A stretch of DNA of 64,000 nucleotides from Artemia franciscana (Eukaryota; Arthropoda; Branchiopoda; Anostraca; Artemiidae): positions 25,800,625 through 25,864,624 of the forward strand of contig NC_088873.1 in the NCBI RefSeq assembly GCF_032884065.1, read 5' to 3'. Positions 61,550 through 64,000 of the stretch are shown here, one piece after another (the first letter of the stretch is position 1; the number at the start of each line of letters is the position of its first letter). The translations under genes and the position numbers were made by a program. The notes beneath the pieces were generated by a model. It made no database searches, had not been told where the DNA came from, and saw only the letters and a list, made by a program, of their open reading frames with translations.

Positions 61550-62305
61550 TCACTGAATGGCTGAAATCTGAATTCCGCTTTGAGAGGTATCTAAATTATC
61601 AAGACTCTCAGTCTTGGTGAATATCACATGATTTAAAGGCAGTGTAACTGCAAGACTGCCTGCCGGATCCATTGGCATATATTCATCAGGTAGCTTCTCT
61701 ACTGTTGCTTCTACAATCACGTCTGTTTCGTCACTTAAGAATGGCTTTATCAACTCCTTGCTCGTTTGCACCCCACAATCTATAGCTTCAACTCGATTTT
61801 TCACTACTCTTCTTCTTTGAGGGGGTGCTCGATTTGGCGAACAACGTAAATAACATTTTCCAGGATAAGGCTTAACAATTCTTTCTCCACTGCTTGACTC
61901 AGAAGATGTATTATTGAATGTAGCTGAGTCCCCTAATTCAGGATCCCTCCACTTGATAAACACAGGCCGTCTACTAGGAGCAAGACCAACTCCCCCTCTG
62001 TTCGATCCTGAACTAAATGATTGCTTATGACAGGATATGCCACTTGACGAAGATTCATTTCGTTGTCTGTGCGTTGAGGGAAAACGAAGGTCAGTTGAGC
62101 TTTGAGGAGAACATGGATCTGGCTCAAAACTTTGATGGTCTGAGCTTGCTGTAAGAGAACGCGCACGGAAAGCATTAATGGGGTGCCATAGTTTTGCGGC
62201 TTTTTGCCAATCAAGTATCCATAGAGATTTAGCCTGTTCTTGTGGGAAACTTGGGGTATTATGAGGAGCTCTTGGGGCTTCTTCTGGATCGTAAACACCA
62301 AACAT
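61550..62305 (-). CDS. Uncharacterised Ser/Pro-rich protein, 251 aa (single or last coding exon)
   Basis: I do not recognise this protein. The frame is open from ATG (complement of 62303-62305) to TGA (complement of 61550-61552). The open frame extends further upstream, but a strong acceptor (TTTTATTTCAG|AAACC) sits 5 bp before this ATG, whose context AAACCATG is ideal. So either the gene starts here behind a 5'-UTR intron or the exon continues an upstream frame. The N-terminal 55 residues look ordered, with Trp-rich 'SLWILDWQKAAKLWHPINAF'; the middle is Ser/Pro-rich and likely disordered ('SSSSGISCHKQSFSSGS'), followed by a basic stretch ('PPQRRRVVKNR') and an acidic/hydrophobic end ('EATVEKLPDEYMPMDP'). 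It is far longer than chance frames in this AT-rich DNA, and its codon use is balanced. Confidence 0.78.
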   Translation of the reverse strand: MFGVYDPEEAPRAPHNTPSFPQEQAKSLWILDWQKAAKLWHPINAFRARSLTASSDHQSFEPDPCSPQSSTDLRFPSTHRQRNESSSSGISCHKQSFSSGSNRGGVGLAPSRRPVFIKWRDPELGDSATFNNTSSESSSGERIVKPYPGKCYLRCSPNRAPPQRRRVVKNRVEAIDCGVQTSKELIKPFLSDETDVIVEATVEKLPDEYMPMDPAGSLAVTLPLNHVIFTKTESLDNLDTSQSGIQISAIQ

Positions 62306-62310
62306 GGTTT
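62306..62310 (-). promoter_or_regulatory. Splice acceptor and translation start context of the unknown gene
   Basis: On the minus strand, polypyrimidine-rich TTCTTTTATTTCAG ends at 62311, followed by AAACC and ATG. Confidence 0.7.
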
Positions 62311-63480
62311 CTGAAATAAAAGAACATACAATGCTAGAAAAAAAAACAAAAACGATTGAATACATATACATTAAAGCCACTTATGAGGGCTAATTCAAAG
62401 GTAAAATACACAAAACAATTAACGTATTTAGAGTTAATGACGTCCCCATGTTAGAAATAGTAAGATAAATAAAAAAAGAAATATTAGAGAAAGTCTCTGT
62501 AACTCGCGATTAAGGAATAGTTGGAAAGGATATGTACAATAAAAAATCTTAAGCTTGAATCAAGATTACTTAGAAGATTGACCTCATTCGGTTTTGATGG
62601 CTTGAAGAAGCTAAACCTCTGACAGATAGAACGAACAATAAACAGTTACTTTTGTAACTTATGTTGAAGTATTTATCAACAGGCCAAAATTTTTAATTTT
62701 GGCCCAGCACCTCGCTTTCAACATTTTTTCTCGTTTGTATATATTTTTAATCTAGTTTTAAATGCTTAGTTTAAATGCTAGATTATAATCTAGTTTTAAT
62801 GCATAATATAATAAATATACAAAAAAGTTTGTATAGTTTATCTTGTATTCAGAATAAATATGTTTACTCATGAGAACAGCCGAAATTACACGTTCTGTGG
62901 TTGAATAGAAGCAAAAGAAAAATATTCCGTTTGGAGAAAGCAAAAACTTTATATTTTCTCATACTTAGATTTTTTTTAAATATTTATAATCAGATTGTAG
63001 TTTTAATAGTTTCATTTTGCATTCAGAAATAACCTGTCTACTCCTTGTGTCCTATGGGTTAAAACAAAACAACCACAGTACCGTTCACTTGAAAGCCTAC
63101 TTACCTAATTTGCAAACGCAAGAAATTGTCGCTATAGTAAAGAAAGATTAATATTTTGGTTAACGATTAAAAGATAGTGACATCGAGCCAATTAAAGGTA
63201 GCATTCCGCATGAGAAACATATAGAATATGCTTATATAAGCCTTAGAGCGAGGAAGTTTTTCCTAAAGATATTAGTTATATCAAATATTAAAAAAATACA
63301 AAAGGTTTATTACCTAATTTAGAAACATATTAAATTATGTGTAACAACACGCATAAGTCCCATTGAAATCGACTGACAGCAAATATAGAACCTAATTTAA
63401 GCTACCAAGTCCTTCCTTTTCTACAAAATTACATTTAAAAAGAAGATAAAGCCTGGAGGTCTTGTGCAGCTAAATGCCAC
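62311..63480. other. No gene recognised; upstream side of the minus-strand gene
   Basis: AT-rich. It should contain the intron and perhaps upstream exon(s) or promoter of the unknown gene, but none could be identified. Confidence 0.35.
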
Positions 63481-63772
63481 TTCCTTATAGAGAATTGTAA
63501 TTTTAGCTCGAGTTTTAATTGTTTGACATTTTTACTGATCGACTTTGATCTTCTAATTTTACGAATTTAAATAGTTTTGATAATTTACTGATTGACATTG
63601 ACCTTTTTATGATTTTTTTTTGTTTTCTCCGACCATTCTTCGTTTGCTTTTTGCTTGTTGCATGTTTTCTTTATTATTTTGTTTATTGATGGTTTAATTT
63701 GGTCCATTCGGTCCATTTGGGCTTGTGATAGCTGTTTTTCACTAATAAATCTTATCTTATCTTAAATACCTC
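63481..63772 (+). mobile_element. Possible LINE 3' end with (TCTTA)n tail
   Basis: T-rich sequence with 'gggcttgtgatagctg' ends in 'aataaatcttatcttatctta', a short pentanucleotide tail such as CR1/L2-type elements leave. No coding remnant precedes it, so the call is weak. Confidence 0.4.
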
Positions 63773-64000
63773 TTTAACATTGATTTCCACTAAAAACACA
63801 AAACGTAACTGAAAAGAATGACTCAGATTAGCCTTAAAATTGCTAGTTAAGGATCGTTTAGGTAAAGACTGTCAAAGCTAGTCAAAATTAATTGAAATTA
63901 AGGTTAGTTGAAGTTAGTAACTTAAAGTTTAATCACATGGTTAGATTTAGTCATAGTTAATAGTGTTTTTCACGAAATTGCACATTATAAAGTTTGCGCC
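63773..64000. other. No gene recognised
   Basis: Contains loosely repeated 'agttagt/ggttagttgaagtta' words, possibly degenerate simple repetition. Nothing else. Confidence 0.35.

Overview
This is AT-rich eukaryotic genomic DNA dominated by degraded transposable elements, foldback elements, complex tandem repeats and long (AT)n tracts, with a few intron-split genes. The exon style (short exons, large intron sizes, YAG acceptors, GTAAGT-type donors), the long (TA)n tracts and the TE mix suggest an arthropod, possibly a branchiopod crustacean such as a brine shrimp. That placement is an inference; nothing here proves it. No bacterial-type operon, CRISPR array or classical tRNA/rRNA gene was seen.

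Three genes can be supported. (1) On the minus strand at 5.2-5.45 kb there is a first coding exon of a gamma-butyrobetaine/trimethyllysine dioxygenase (carnitine biosynthesis); its other exons would lie beyond the left edge. (2) On the plus strand, four exons at 37.84-38.07, 49.16-49.38, 52.96-53.13 and 54.07-54.45 kb join in phase into 338 residues of a group XV phospholipase A2 (lysosomal LPLA2, LCAT-like lipase fold) with Ser-Asp-His triad, stop codon and polyA signal. The N-terminal exon(s) were not found. (3) On the minus strand at 61.55-62.31 kb there is a last or only coding exon of an unrecognised Ser/Pro-rich protein of about 251 residues. Genes 2 and 3 converge.

Layout: 0-2.1 kb tandem and foldback repeats; 2.35-5.13 kb a decayed plus-strand non-LTR element; 5.2-5.45 kb the dioxygenase exon; 6.2-9.56 kb an (AT)n tract and a decayed minus-strand non-LTR element; 14.8-15.25 kb a further reverse transcriptase (RT) remnant; 16.2-20.6 kb a 4.3-kb foldback structure with a nested, cleanly dated MITE; 20.6-22 kb duplications and hairpins; 23.9-26 kb a minisatellite and a plus-strand RT remnant; 28.2 kb a 155-bp hairpin element carrying a hammerhead-ribozyme-like core; 28.7-29.4 and 36.3-36.8 kb RT remnants; 30.3-33.4 kb a degenerate ~260-bp repeat array. 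The 11-kb phospholipase intron (38-49 kb) holds a mariner (SETMAR-type) fragment, a hAT-like end, a tRNA-derived SINE and four complex repeat arrays. The right end holds a SINE tail fragment, a small hAT-like MITE and the unknown gene.

The genes do not form a functional unit. The most unusual items are the hammerhead-like hairpin element at 28.2 kb, the nested insertion with its empty site preserved in the opposite palindrome arm, and two complex tandem-repeat families that occur side by side at two places 45 kb apart.
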